A DNA stretch of 25,485 nucleotides from Perkinsus chesapeaki (taxonomy: Eukaryota; Perkinsozoa; Perkinsida; Perkinsidae), in NCBI GenBank assembly GCA_013115145.1, contig JAAPAO010000523.1, positions 1 to 25,485 on the forward strand. The letters are read 5' to 3'. The translations under genes and the position numbers were made by a program. Positions within the stretch are counted from its first letter, which is position 1. Each line of letters starts with the position of its first letter. The notes beneath the pieces are model-generated. The model saw only the letters and a program-made list of their open reading frames with translations. It was not told where the DNA came from and searched no databases. Below, one piece after another: positions 1 through 10,155 of this stretch.

Positions 1-226
1 CCTGAGGCATTGGACTTGGCGTCCGGGCTTCAGGTTTGGCCTTCTCCCATACTCCCGCGCCTTTGGGATTTCACCCCTCCCATTTAGTGACATTTCCATG
101 GAATTATAGTGACAGCGCCTGTTTGTGCCAGTATGGTCACCAGCATCGTAGAGAAGCGTGCGCCAAGATGATCGATTATATGAGACTGCTTTCCGATGAT
201 GATGCTGTTTCATAGGGTTATACTAT
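1..226. other. 5' flank of the first gene, no gene recognised
   Basis: I see no coding exon here. The stretch ends in TTTCATAG (211-218), an acceptor-like AG just upstream of the ATG at 227. It could be a cis or trans splice acceptor; that is inference. The string ATGGAATTATAGTG (about 99-112) recurs near 4441, in another 5' flank. Confidence 0.4.
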
Positions 227-1248
227 ATGGGTAACACACAGTGCTGTGAATCTGCCCCTCGTAAACCAACAGGTGACGGAAGTACCTTGCCGGACTCCAA
301 GAAACCAGTTAAATGCTACATTCAAAAAGCCGGACCGTAGGATCGAACCCGGGCGGGATTATTATTAGATCAGAAGGCCGTCTCAGTTACTCCCCGAATT
401 ACAAAGCCTTTACTAACGAAAACTTAGAGTGGATGGAGTTCGTCAAGAATACATCGGGTGCACTAAAGTCACGGTCAAAATCTGGCCAAGGCACAGCAGC
501 CGACGACAGGCTTTTCACCCTGTATGGCATTCGTCCATCTAGTTGTTGAATTTTCCCCTCAGTGAGAAGTTCGTCGATTGCCCTGGTGGCACTCGGGAAA
601 CCTTAGGCAGCATAGAAATAGCCTCACCAGACGTCACAGTGTCAGAGAACGACACTGATTGGACAGCTCTGACCAAAGCGCGCGTTATGGACAAGTCAGG
701 TTCCACCACAGCCAAGGCAAGTCGCTAATGATGAGTTGATCAATACGGCGTTACAGGTCGAAGTGAAATCCAATGGCCATGGAACCGACAGTATCAGCGC
801 GGCCCAACTGAGCGTTAAGGTTAAGTGTGGCAAAGATCAGAAACATGACAGCCTGCGTAAGAATGTTTTTTGCTGAAGAATGTGCAACTGTTCTCATTGC
901 AGAGGTCGTCGATTCCAGTGACGCCAATAAGCGAGCTTACACTGTCACACATCGCTACTTTACTTTTACATGTTCCGAGTTCCAGGAAGGAGTGTCGAGT
1001 GATGATTTCAGAATCGGTATCCCTACTGTTTAATATCGGCTAATTGTATTATCAGATTTGGAAACTTCTCCCGGTCCGGACGCTTACGATGGCAGCGTTA
1101 TCATGTTGGCCTTTATCGTGGCATGTACAGCCAGTAAGACAGCCGAGTTACGAATCATAAGGATATTGCCGGATTAGGGCCGACCGATCAACTTCGCAAA
1201 GCTGTGGCGTCGGCCATCGAATCAATTATAGAGGAGAGTCCTGAATAG
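227..1248 (+). CDS. N-myristoylated/palmitoylated protein of unknown function, possibly PH-like
   Basis: Seven exons (227-336, 369-521, 563-716, 757-856, 903-1016, 1056-1133, 1178-1248) give a continuous 259-aa protein. It begins MGNTQCC: Gly2 with a small residue at position 6 is a myristoylation context and the two Cys fit palmitoylation, so membrane attachment is likely. The middle is Ser/Asp-rich with alternating beta-type segments. The end is a hydrophobic strand (VIMLAFIVACT) followed by a helix (DQLRKAVASAIESIIEE), an order reminiscent of the last strand and C-terminal helix of PH-like domains. Apicomplexan IMC subcompartment proteins (ISPs) combine MGN..CC with a PH-like fold; similarity to them is only a hypothesis. 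Introns are 32-46 nt; the third (717-756) begins GC instead of GT. It is the only + strand gene in the left part and converges on the PIP kinase gene. Confidence 0.78.
337..368 (+). repeat. 32-nt intron carrying an inverted tRNA B-box-like motif
   Basis: Intron 1 of the acylated-protein gene. Positions 340-349 read GGATCGAACC, the reverse complement of the B-box/T-arm decamer GGTTCGATCC. The same decamer occurs in two other places inside or beside SWEET D. At 32 nt this is among the shortest introns in the window. There is no room for a tRNA. Confidence 0.6.
717..756 (+). other. GC-AG intron
   Basis: The reading frame before 716 and after 757 joins only if 717-756 is removed. The intron starts GCAAGT after AAG and ends TTACAG, so it is a GC-AG intron with an otherwise ideal U1 match. 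Reading through gives a stop within two codons. Confidence 0.7.
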
Positions 1249-1628
1249 TCCTGTTTGATCATGTTCTACCAAGTGTGTTATGCTAAGTGTTCTGCTGCTG
1301 CTGCTCTGTCGCGTTGAGTTATTATGACTTTGACACGCAAGACAACTACGTTATAAATATCACACAGCCATATCCTTTCAATAGACAGCCACTAGGGAAT
1401 AAATATTGCAAACTAGTGAACTTGGGAGTATCCTCTGAAAATGGCATTATCATTGAAGACGAAATTAAATGCCCCAATCACTCACACAAAATAATACTCG
1501 GACAACCGTTGGTGAAGGGCTCGGCGAGCAACATGCCAAAGTTAGCATTTGAATAATGCATATTCTCATAATTATACATCGGATGCAGCTTCGTATTGTC
1601 AGTGGCTCGATAAAGCCCGACCACTAGT
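1249..1628 (+). other. Convergent intergenic region with a possible tiny secreted ORF
   Basis: This lies between two convergent stop codons. ATG at 1280 opens MLSVLLLLLCR, a signal-peptide-like start built on a CTG repeat. If 1313-1367 (GTTGAG...ACACAG) is an intron, the frame continues at 1368-1556 for a 73-aa product containing three or four Cys. The donor is weak and no family is recognised. It may simply be overlapping 3' UTRs. Confidence 0.27.
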
Positions 1629-4081
1629 TCAATTCGCAGACGCTGCTATGGCCAGCGGGGACGATCTCCGTTTCTTGCTATCTGCTTTATTGACGGACTC
1701 TTCTCGTTTCTTCTTCTCGCGGTCGGCTTGATCCAGCAGGAAGCTCTGCACCTCAGGAACTTGAGCATGCTTCTTGAAGAGCTCATCGTCCGAAATCGGC
1801 ACGAATTTCTCGTCAAGATACTTAACGAATCGAGTCCGATAGTATTCGGGGGGCTCCGTGTCAATCTCATGGAAGCATCTAACCGGCGAAGTATTCCCAA
1901 ATTCACAGCAGAGGCTCCACGGCGGCACCTTACCCTATGGTGTACTTCTTCATTAACCTAGCAGCCCGTTTCTTCAATGTGTATTGCTGCAGTATATCAA
2001 TTATACCAACGTAATAAACCATGCAAACGCCTAACTTCAACACAGTAAGGATTAAAACAGGCAATAAATTGCCGACCTCGGTCATCATCCCAACCAGGAA
2101 CGCCTCCTTGATATAATTCAAACAAGCGACTACGTGGTGCTACTGATGTAGGTGAGGTGGGAGTAGCAGGAGCGGACGATACCTGACAGACTTCTGTAAA
2201 GAGAATATCCTAATAAAAGTCCAGGACTCACCACAATGGCTGCCGCGACCTGGTCGGCGTCTACCAATGCTTTAACGGCAGCAATATCTAAAAGAGCGGC
2301 AATTACCATGCCACCAATCACCGAGGAGGAGGAGGAGATGATGCAACACTTACCTGTGGTTTCATGTATACCTAATATAAGGGAGTAATCCATGATGCGA
2401 TGCTTCATGAGAAATTCAGTATCGTAAACAATGGCAGATTTGATCGCTGCACAGAGGACCTGTTCAAATCAGCATCTGAACCGCGAAGCATCTTAATCGT
2501 CTTACTTCTGGAAGCATAACAGTTTGTCCAGAAAAGTTGAGATCCTTGAGAACCTTGGGTGACGGCGGGCTATTATCCTGGCCACTGTCATGTCCACTAA
2601 GTTGCCCGTTATTCTGTCCAGCCGCTGGCGCGACTAGCTCACTGGAATTCTGAGCGACGTACCTGCGCAGGCGAGTTGAGAACATCCGGCAGTGTTCTAA
2701 CGAACCTGTCTTCGGTGGTTCCTTTCAAATCATATTTCCGTTGACATGACAGGCCTCCGAAAATGTTATTCATAACAACAAACCTAGTACCTTCAATAGC
2801 AGCAAAATGGCAGTCAGTTGTAATAGCGGAGCGAAGCGTAGGCTACTTACTTCGTTTGAAGCCTTGCAGCTTGATCTTAAACAGGGCAAAAAAGCGACAT
2901 AATATGGAATTGGAATTCCTAAGAGAATTGCCGGATCTCCACGGTAGTTGTCGCTGCTGCTGCTGCTTACTTGATGAAATGTTTAAGATAATCTCCGGCA
3001 ATATTTTGCAGTAGAATTGACTCCTTCCTGGAGATCGACTTCAGCAAGTATCTAAACCGCGCGTCGCTTAATTCTCTTTCAGCCAGCCAGGCTGCACTAG
3101 GTCTACTTGGAATCGCTGGTGAACCAAAAGATGCTGCCGGACTTGCCAGCATCGCCGGTTCCGGTTTGAGTTCGCAGAGGGTGATCACAGAGGGACGACA
3201 CCAACTCTGCATCAGTCACCCCGAACACTCTGAATAGAATACACTCCCATCCTCGGCAGACTGCCTATCTCACCGTCGGAGCTTCGCGAACGTCTTTCCC
3301 TTGTACGTACTGAAGTCAAATGTAGGCAAAATAGCCTTGGACTCAAACCGGGTTTGGCTCTTCGCTCCAAGAGTAGCAACCTGACATCGCGGCAACTTCC
3401 GTCGGCCACCATTATCACCCTACCGATGCCCTATACTGTTTGGTCACAGTGCCACCAGCTTGATGAACGGCAGTCGCCCCTGGTGACAGCACCCCTCGGA
3501 TACCTAGAGGCCGTCTCTATACCACTACGCCCTAATCGGTACCTTTTTGCACCAGAAACGACAACTCTGCCGTCGATCTCGCCGCTCCCGGCTGGCCACG
3601 GTGTATTCCCGGAGACATATCGCTCGAATCTTCCCTTTCTCGATGCCCAGGCGAGTGCGACCCACTAGTCTTATCCGCCAATTGCACCGAGCCCAGCATG
3701 GGCTCGCCGGTAGAGCCCATCACAGCTGACGAAGCTGGGTCCACTTGGCTCAAATTAGCTGACAGACGGGAGTCGCTCATATGAACCTAGGAGCCGAAAC
3801 CAAAATCACCGCCACTTCCATAACTCCGTCACGCGCACCATGAGCATCTTGTGTTGTGGCAAGGAATCTCCTCGACTCAGATTTTTCCCACCCGTCGAAT
3901 ACGACCGTTGGCCCGCCTCGCCCCCATGGGTGCTCGCTCGAGGCCGAGCATTGGACGGCGAAACACTCGGCTGGGCATCCTCAAAGCGAATGTCATTCAA
4001 GTGAACGTCGCCCTCCGAAAAAACGTCTTCCTGCTCGAGCCGCTGCTGCTGCTGTTGCCCTTCTCGTGATGATTCAGTCAT
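1629..4081 (-). CDS. Phosphatidylinositol phosphate kinase (PIP4K/PIP5K family)
   Basis: Fourteen exons (4081-3839, 3786-3543, 3503-3424, 3380-3274, 3229-3107, 3066-2971, 2918-2851, 2790-2663, 2613-2506, 2459-2354, 2287-2232, 2182-2077, 2030-1934, 1878-1629) give 603 aa. The first ~200 residues are a polyQ- and Ser-rich leader. The kinase domain follows: GKSGS glycine loop at 253-257, catalytic Lys in YLLKS (275), hinge FVVMNN (324-329), DLKGTT (341-346), MDYSL (422-426, Asp423) and YYVGIIDIL with the metal-binding Asp500. All catalytic landmarks are present, so it should phosphorylate PI4P or PI5P to PI(4,5)P2 at membranes. The substrate-choice segment KKRAAR (508-513) has Ala where type I enzymes carry Glu, resembling type II. 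The tail is Lys/Glu-rich. Introns are 39-66 nt. Confidence 0.94.
2826..2837. repeat. Dispersed 12-mer GCGGAGCGAAGC, copy 1
   Basis: Inside intron 7 of the PIP kinase gene (2791-2850), reading GCTTCGCTCCGC in the gene's sense. The same 12-mer occurs at 12412, 17255 and 22066. Confidence 0.8.
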
Positions 4082-4513
4082 TAAAACTACAGGAACTGTC
4101 TTCTCAGTACTGCCATATGGCCTGTCTACTCAGTCCTCCTCTACGGTATTTCACCGAATCATATAAGGAATACACTATTCAACCGACCTTACGGGTCGGC
4201 TCGTGCGACCGAAATGCGGCAGAATTTTCTCGTTCTTGGCAACTTATGGAGTCGGGCACGTGAACCTATCCCTGACGCCGGTTTCCCTTCATCAGTTGTA
4301 CCCCAAAGCTCCCTCACGTCCCCATAGATAATTCACTCTTTAAGTGGAATGTTGAGTGAAAATGAGTGTTTTCCCTTTTCGCTAGATATATCCCCACATC
4401 ACATTCTACCCAAACTCTATACACTTTGCCACTAAGTGAAATGGAATTATAGTGTAGCAACCAGAAACGTAAGGCGGCGAAAACCACTTACGCCTTACTA
4501 CAGCAACTCAATC
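4082..4513. other. Intergenic, PIP kinase 5' flank and UBX gene 3' flank
   Basis: No convincing exon. It holds the presumed promoter of the PIP kinase gene and the 3' end of the UBX gene. The motif ATGGAATTATAGTG (4441-4454) matches one near 99-112. An open + strand frame here (3856-4263) is only the complement of PIP kinase exon 1 and its flank. Confidence 0.5.
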
Positions 4514-7307
4514 TCAAGCCTTTTTAACTTCCCCCTTTGTGGTCACCAACACCACAGTAAGCATACAGCCATTCACATCCGACCTCCCCAAAGTGGCCTC
4601 TTCATTCTTCTGCAACATCTCCTTTACACTACGTCCAGGTGGCGGCACCAACTCTTTAAGATCGAACGCAGAAAGGCCGATGCCTTCCCAGTTCGCCACC
4701 AACGCTAGTAGGTCCTGAAAATACCATTGGCACCAATTGGAGATACACTTGACTATCGCCAATTGTTCTCAAAGGAACAGTTTATCTTATAGCCCATCTA
4801 CGGCGACCGTCTAAACCACGGGCGTATGAGTGATGACAGACCGATAATGGCAATGCAATCGAATAAAGACCGATATAAACCTTTCTCAAGAAACCAGTCA
4901 CTACGCCTCCTAACCCCTCAAGTTTTAATCCCGTGAAACAGCTTATGTAGAGAGACCATTCCAAACTACGATATCAAACCGGGTATGCCATACCGCATTC
5001 CCCCCGTATTACCCCAAGCCGCTGTTCTTTGCCCAACACTGCCTTCTTCCTTTCCCCATTACTAGTCCTAATTCCAATTCTAACAACATCTTTAGCTCCT
5101 TCCACAGGCAGACTAGGCATTGCCGGCACCGCCTCCTTTGTCTCCTCGCTGCTAGACTCCATTTCAACACTACTGTCAGACTCAGGGGATGAAGGAGTAG
5201 TCGAAGAGGGCTTCGATGATGACGTCTGTCAACAACAAAGACTCGTAGCCCTCATAGCCCGTGGTTGTTAAACTAAAGGTCCTTCCGAAATTCCGTGACA
5301 ACATTTTAGGATCGATATCTATGCAGTGCATCAGAAGCAACTTCCAAAGAATCTTCTAAACATTGGCCCCGCTATAGGTGGAAATAGTGGCGTTCCCCCA
5401 TTTCGGGCGTCCTGGTTACCGTGGTGCAATTTATTTTTCTGATTTCGGGGTAAAATAATATAAAACATGAGCACTTGTTTTATATATCCGAAACGGATGA
5501 TCGAGCAAGCCGAGCGTCCAACTAGGATTCTCATGTGACAGCCTATCCCCCACCTTACCCCAGAGCTCTGATGATGGTGGCGCCTCCTAGTCGGAGGCTG
5601 CTTGTCAAAATCGTATCGATCAGTGAAGTCAGTCATCTTCTGGAGGGCCTCAACCGCCTGACCAGCCAGCGTACCCCGACGAGCATCCACACCGTTACGA
5701 GGTATTACATCCTTAGCAAACTTACTAACGTCCCACTCTTCACATTTCCTTCCGGTCCTCGGGTCCAATACATGCACAAGAGGCAGCGAAGCCTGAGCCC
5801 ATCGTAGATAATTTCGTGGCGCGCGACAGTCTAGCTTAACCTGGTCTAGCCCCTTGCAGTAGTAGCTAAGATACTGCACTGCTTCAGCTTCCTCTTTTGA
5901 TCTCTGCCAAAGTATGAAACTAGTCTTGAGCAAATCCTGTACCATCGACTGCTTCCAGATATCCCTGAAGAGACCAAACCAGTCCGCAGGATTCTCTATT
6001 ATTTCTCAACAAAGCCACATGCAATCCTCTTATCCAAAGGATTATGGAGGGCAGTGCTGAAGACCCTATAATTTTACAGCCACTCAGATACTGGAAGTTT
6101 CAATAAAATCGACTGGGAAAGCCAGGTAGAACTACAGACCCTTTTTAGGTATCCGTAAGTATGTGTAACTTTTCTAGTAGCAGAAGCCAAAGCCATTATT
6201 ACCTATTTAAACTATGACTGAGGAAGTTCTCATTGTCCTGTATATTCACTATAAGCCATCGCTTCTCAGCTCTCGCCTTTTGAAGCACCTCCGCAAACGG
6301 CAGCGGCGAAGAGAGCCCTTTAGGCAGATTGAATAGATTCATAAATGCTGAACATCACGCACTCCTCCATATCCCAGGCCCAGTAGTACCTTTCTCGCCA
6401 TCGTTCGCAGCCGAGTCAGGCTCACCGTCGCTGCCCTGGTCATCATCATCGTCCTCCTCCTCAAAATAGAACTCCTCATTCTCCGCTTCATCTCCCATAC
6501 GTGTATCTCCATCACCAGTGCTGCCTCTTTGACCATCCGGAGAAGCGACTCTCACATAACTGAACACCACGACACAGTGAGCCGTCACAGCGTGCCATCG
6601 ACTACTACCTGATATTCCCCCCGACCGAGCCCCTGTTGCCCGGCACGGATCCGGTAGGCGAGGACAGCAACGTATCCCGAAATGCAGGTATCGCTGCCCG
6701 AACGTCTAAAGGGAAGTTCTATGGAATTGCAGTTGCCTATGCGGGGAGATATTCCAACGACATAAGGGGTTCCATCCCACCTCACGGGCGCATCCTATTC
6801 GTAATGGAAATGATTAGGGATTTCATCAAGCCCTACGTACGTGTTCTAATCCATCATATCGTACTCCCTTAATCTTAATGTCAGTTTAAACCCCTAAAGC
6901 AAAGAGCACTGCTGCTCCACTTCAAGGATCCTATCATGGCGCATTCTCCACTAAAAACCCCGGTACCACGCGGCACGCACTACTGAAGCAAAGCCTTCAC
7001 GAACACCTTAATTACTGTGCCTCACCCGACGGAAACATCGCTTTATCATAAGCACCTATCATTACTATCTTTACTGCCCTCCGTTGCCAAATGCGTATCC
7101 CTACACACCTAGCCACCCTCTACTACTTTCCTCTGGTACTGCTGCACCTCCAACACCAACATCAAAGTACAACGACGCTGCCCTATCCAAGTTGCCTCCA
7201 GCCATCTCGATATACTGTCTGGCCTCTGATGCCGTTGGGCAGCCGGTAAGACCCATGAACGACGCAACCGAGTCGTCGATCGCATCACTTGACCCTGAGG
7301 CGGACAT
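4514..7307 (-). CDS. UBXN7/Ubx5-like p97 (CDC48) adaptor: UBA-UAS-UBX protein
   Basis: Nine exons: 7307 to about 7161 or 7140 (donor unsettled), 6794-6762, 6718-6609, 6559-6390, 6347-6203, 5964-5841, 5792-5559, 5225-5013, 4714-4514; about 458-465 aa. A UBA-like domain opens the protein (FMGLTGCPTASEARQYIE, then LDRAASLYFD). After a DVRAAIP segment and an acidic stretch (EEEDDDDD) comes a thioredoxin-like UAS domain (FMNLFNLPKG, RWLIVNIQD, LNRDIW, FILWQ, VLDPRTGRKCEEW). The C-terminus is a UBX domain (VVRIGIRTSNGERKK ... GCMLTVVLV). In known family members UBA binds ubiquitin and UBX binds p97, linking ubiquitinated substrates to the segregase. The UBX loop reads VPPPGR instead of the usual FPR. 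Three introns are unusually long for this window (6795 to 7139/7160, 5226-5558, 4715-5012). Removal of 5840-5793 is in frame and rests on alignment. Confidence 0.86.
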
Positions 7308-7831
7308 TAGTACAACTAATTTAACTTCGAAGTAGGGAGTGAGCTCAAGAGCAATTGGAGAATAATTATCCAATCAAGTAATTATTCGTAACGAACTACT
7401 CATTGTGTCGCATCGCTGTCCTTGAGGACTCCCTATCAACCAGTAATGCCTGCCTCCTCGGTCCCAGTCGGTGAATGAGACGGCGCACGGTGGTGCTGAA
7501 AATTCAAGTCTCCGATGCTTTCTACTGAACGGATATGAAAGGAGTCGTTCGCAAAAGGAATCAGATTCGTACTCTTTTTCAGTGGTTCACACTACTAATA
7601 TACATATACTATAATATACTATACTATATATGTATAGCTTTTACCGCGGCGTACTACCGCACAGCAGCAGCTTATCATCCATCAGCTACTACCAGATACA
7701 TCCTCCATCCCAGCCAACCAACCCTCTACCCTTAGACCCTATCAACATCAGTCATATCTTCGCTCACAGAAACACGTTATACCCTAACCGCCGCTAAGCG
7801 GAGTAATTAACAACATCATAAAGTACTGTAA
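7308..7831. other. Intergenic between UBX and PTGES2-like genes
   Basis: No exon recognised. It contains a perfect 10-bp inverted repeat, TATACATATA (7599-7608) and TATATGTATA (7627-7636), around an 18-nt AT loop. It sits 290-330 bp upstream of the UBX gene start and about 195-235 bp past the stop of the upstream gene. Confidence 0.5.
7599..7636. repeat. AT-rich inverted repeat
   Basis: Ten-base arms are perfectly complementary across an 18-nt loop of A/T and C. It could form a cruciform or a 3' RNA hairpin, but simple AT-rich sequence makes this partly expected by chance. Confidence 0.4.
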
Positions 7832-9494
7832 TCATGCGGTAATCACAACAGATCCAGCGACCGAGGGACCTCTCGGGACCAATGTGTCAGCCATAGACGG
7901 TCCTACTAACTCGGCCATTCGATCATACCTGCGCAATGGCACTCCGTACTGGGCATAGGCCAATTACTACCAAGACTTTATTTTAGTATTCTCCCACATA
8001 AGCCTCTCGGTTGTGAATCCCTCCACAGACCGCAGCACACCATACACATTGAAGTCCGCAGTACACGGAGATGCCCCACCGAGGAAGCTGATCCAGGCAG
8101 GTTCAGCGCGGCGGTGGCGGCGCCCACCAAGCCCAGGCATCACCTGTTGTCTCCCATCTGCTCTACCATCATATCCAAGGCTTCATACAGCGCCTCTCTC
8201 TCCTCTCCTTTTGGTAAATGGTACTTCTTCCTTCTAGCACCCGACACCATCATCATTACGAATGTGCCACTCCAATAGACGGCCATCTTAGAGATGTAAC
8301 CGAATTCCTTATGGGTTAAAAGATAATCAAAAGTCTCCATAGACTCCTTCAGATTCCTGTATATATTGATAACGATCAGCTGCACCTGGACACCAAGCCG
8401 ATGCCATACAACAACCCCACTAATTACCAAACACTGATCTGCCCACCGCACCCACTGCTCTTCGATGCTCATCTCAGCATCGGATTTAACTGCAACGACA
8501 TGCCTTTCACGCCGCCGCCGCTGACATCACTACCTTCCTCGGCCTCGCCTGATTTCTTTTCTGGCACTACTGCCTCCGGCCCTGTCATGTACTTAGTGAC
8601 TGAAAACGGACAGTTAACACATTATCGCTCATGAAGCTACGCTCAGTAGGTATAGGTGCCTTCACCAACGGAACACCCTTCTTGGGTTGAGCAATAGTGC
8701 CCATACCACCAGCCACAGCCGCTACTATATCTAAGCACGAGGTCCTACCAATACCCTTCAGTCGCGCTGCTACCCGAGGAATTCCTCATTTGCACTTTAC
8801 GCCCGTTATACTCGAACGTCACCAATGGGACCTAAATCACAGCTCTCTCCCTCCCTTAGCATCCTCGGCACCTTTTTGTAATCTGGTGCAAAAGCCTTGG
8901 TCTCAGCTTTAGTGAGTGGATGCACTTCGATCAGCTTGTACGGCAGACGATGATAGTCCAGCACTCCTCGGACCTACCCGGCGTGGTATCAAAAGATATG
9001 ACGGAGTTACCAACCTTTCGGCAAAAGGGACAGCTCTCGTACTGATAGAGACAAATCTTGACCGCGCCAGTCTTCAAGTCGAAATCCTTAGGCAACTGCT
9101 CGACCACTGTCACCTTCTCTGAAGCTGCCTCAGACATCTCCTCACAATGGGTTGCCTCGTAAGCTCGAGCGAAAGGCTAATACGGCGAATGATACCGACT
9201 GAGAGCGGGGAAGCGACGTACTTTATCATGCTGCCACTTCCACATGGTAAACGCCACAACGGCGAAGCCAGCCGCCATTGCCATGGTCTTCTGGTCGTCG
9301 GTGAGGCTGCGGGTGATACGATGCTTCCAGGAGTGCTGTCTGATGAATCTATGCAATGTAGGAGTGCAATCGACTTACTTGTCTCCCGCTGGCCCTCCTT
9401 CAGTAGAAGACGACAAAGCACGCCGCGAAAACAGACTAGCTTGGGCCACTTGCACCGTGGGGAGTGCCGAGGAGAAGCGGCGGAGCGACAACAT
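7832..9494 (-). CDS. Prostaglandin E synthase 2-like (glutaredoxin/GST fold), mitochondrial
   Basis: Eleven exons (9494-9379, 9348-9222, 9140-9015, 8973-8872, 8831-8774, 8730-8641, 8599-8534, 8489-8428, 8385-8144, 8087-7971, 7928-7832) give 400 aa. The N-terminus is Arg/Ser-rich without acidic residues (MLSLRRFSSAL...FSRRALSSS), a typical mitochondrial presequence. A membrane segment follows near residue 60-80. The glutaredoxin-like domain has CPFC at 118-121, LPYKLIEVHP, the cis-Pro motif KKVPL (156-160) and NSSDIV (174-179). A GST-C-like all-helical part follows (EEQWVRWADQCL, FDYLL, FLGG, ADFNVYGVLR). Known relatives isomerise PGH2 or bind haem/GSH; the physiological reaction in protists is unknown. 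The first intron is only 30 nt. The end of exon 6 was chosen to give a 41-nt intron with a GTAGCT donor; another donor is possible. Confidence 0.92.
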
Positions 9495-9581
9495 TCGAGC
9501 TAATTAGTAACCCTGAAAAGTCCGTCCCAGCAATCCAGTGAACTCAACTCCCATCAACCACGACCACATGTTACACACGTA

Positions 9582-10155
9582 TCAACGGCTACCAAGACTT
9601 AGTCTCGGCAGACAGCCCAACGGTGTGCCTTCCTCCTTGGTGCCACTGTTGGCGGGCTCTTGCGTATCAGGGCATCTTCGCTTCCCTTCTGGCTTCTTTT
9701 CCTCCTCCTCGTTACATAGACATATCCAATGGTAGTCCTCACCGCCACCGAGGACCGGTACAATGCCCTGCGTAGAACCTCTACACCAACATCAACGACG
9801 CGGATCTTACCTGCTTCCTTAACGTCTCCGACTCTAACATGTTCAAAGCCCCACCGGCCACACTGCGGAACTGTCATCAGCAACCGCTATACAGGCTTTT
9901 ATCCCAATGGCTTACTTGCGGCGGCATGAACGATACAGCGGCAGATCCCAAAGCCCCAAGCGAAATCCCACCAAGCTCCAACAGAGACTCGAAGAAGCCA
10001 CCATTACCTCCACTCAACCCTAAAACTTACAAGTGTCGAAATTCTTAAAACCGTCGCAGAAACCACTGCAGCACCCACCAGCATTATTTTCCTTATTTTG
10101 TCGAAGGGCGTTGCTGAGACCAAATGCCCACAGTGGAACGACAACCTTCCACCAT
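9582..10155 (-). CDS. Small membrane protein of unknown function
   Basis: Proposed exons are 10155-10146, 10113-10031, 9987-9916, 9870-9811 and 9767-9582 (136 aa). The 10-nt first exon is weak, and ATG at 10084 is an equally good start (MLVGAAVVSATVLRISTL). All internal joins are in phase 0 with good GT-AG sites. Two hydrophobic segments (MLVGAAVVSATVL and GGISLGALGSAAVSF) suggest a membrane hairpin. A basic/polar linker follows, then a hydrophilic tail with ICLCNEEEEKK and further Cys, rich in Lys, Glu and Pro. I recognise no family. It lies 87 bp upstream of the PTGES2-like gene on the same strand. Confidence 0.55.

Noticed and set aside
3856..4263. 135-codon + strand open frame
   Set aside because: It is the complement of PIP kinase exon 1 and its 5' flank; the minus strand carries the splice sites and joins in frame to a complete kinase.
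5331..5945. Single 204-codon minus-strand ORF as a gene
   Set aside because: It mixes UAS-domain exons with intron sequence. After the GTAAGG donor at 5558 the composition becomes non-protein-like, and the UBX domain continues at 5225.
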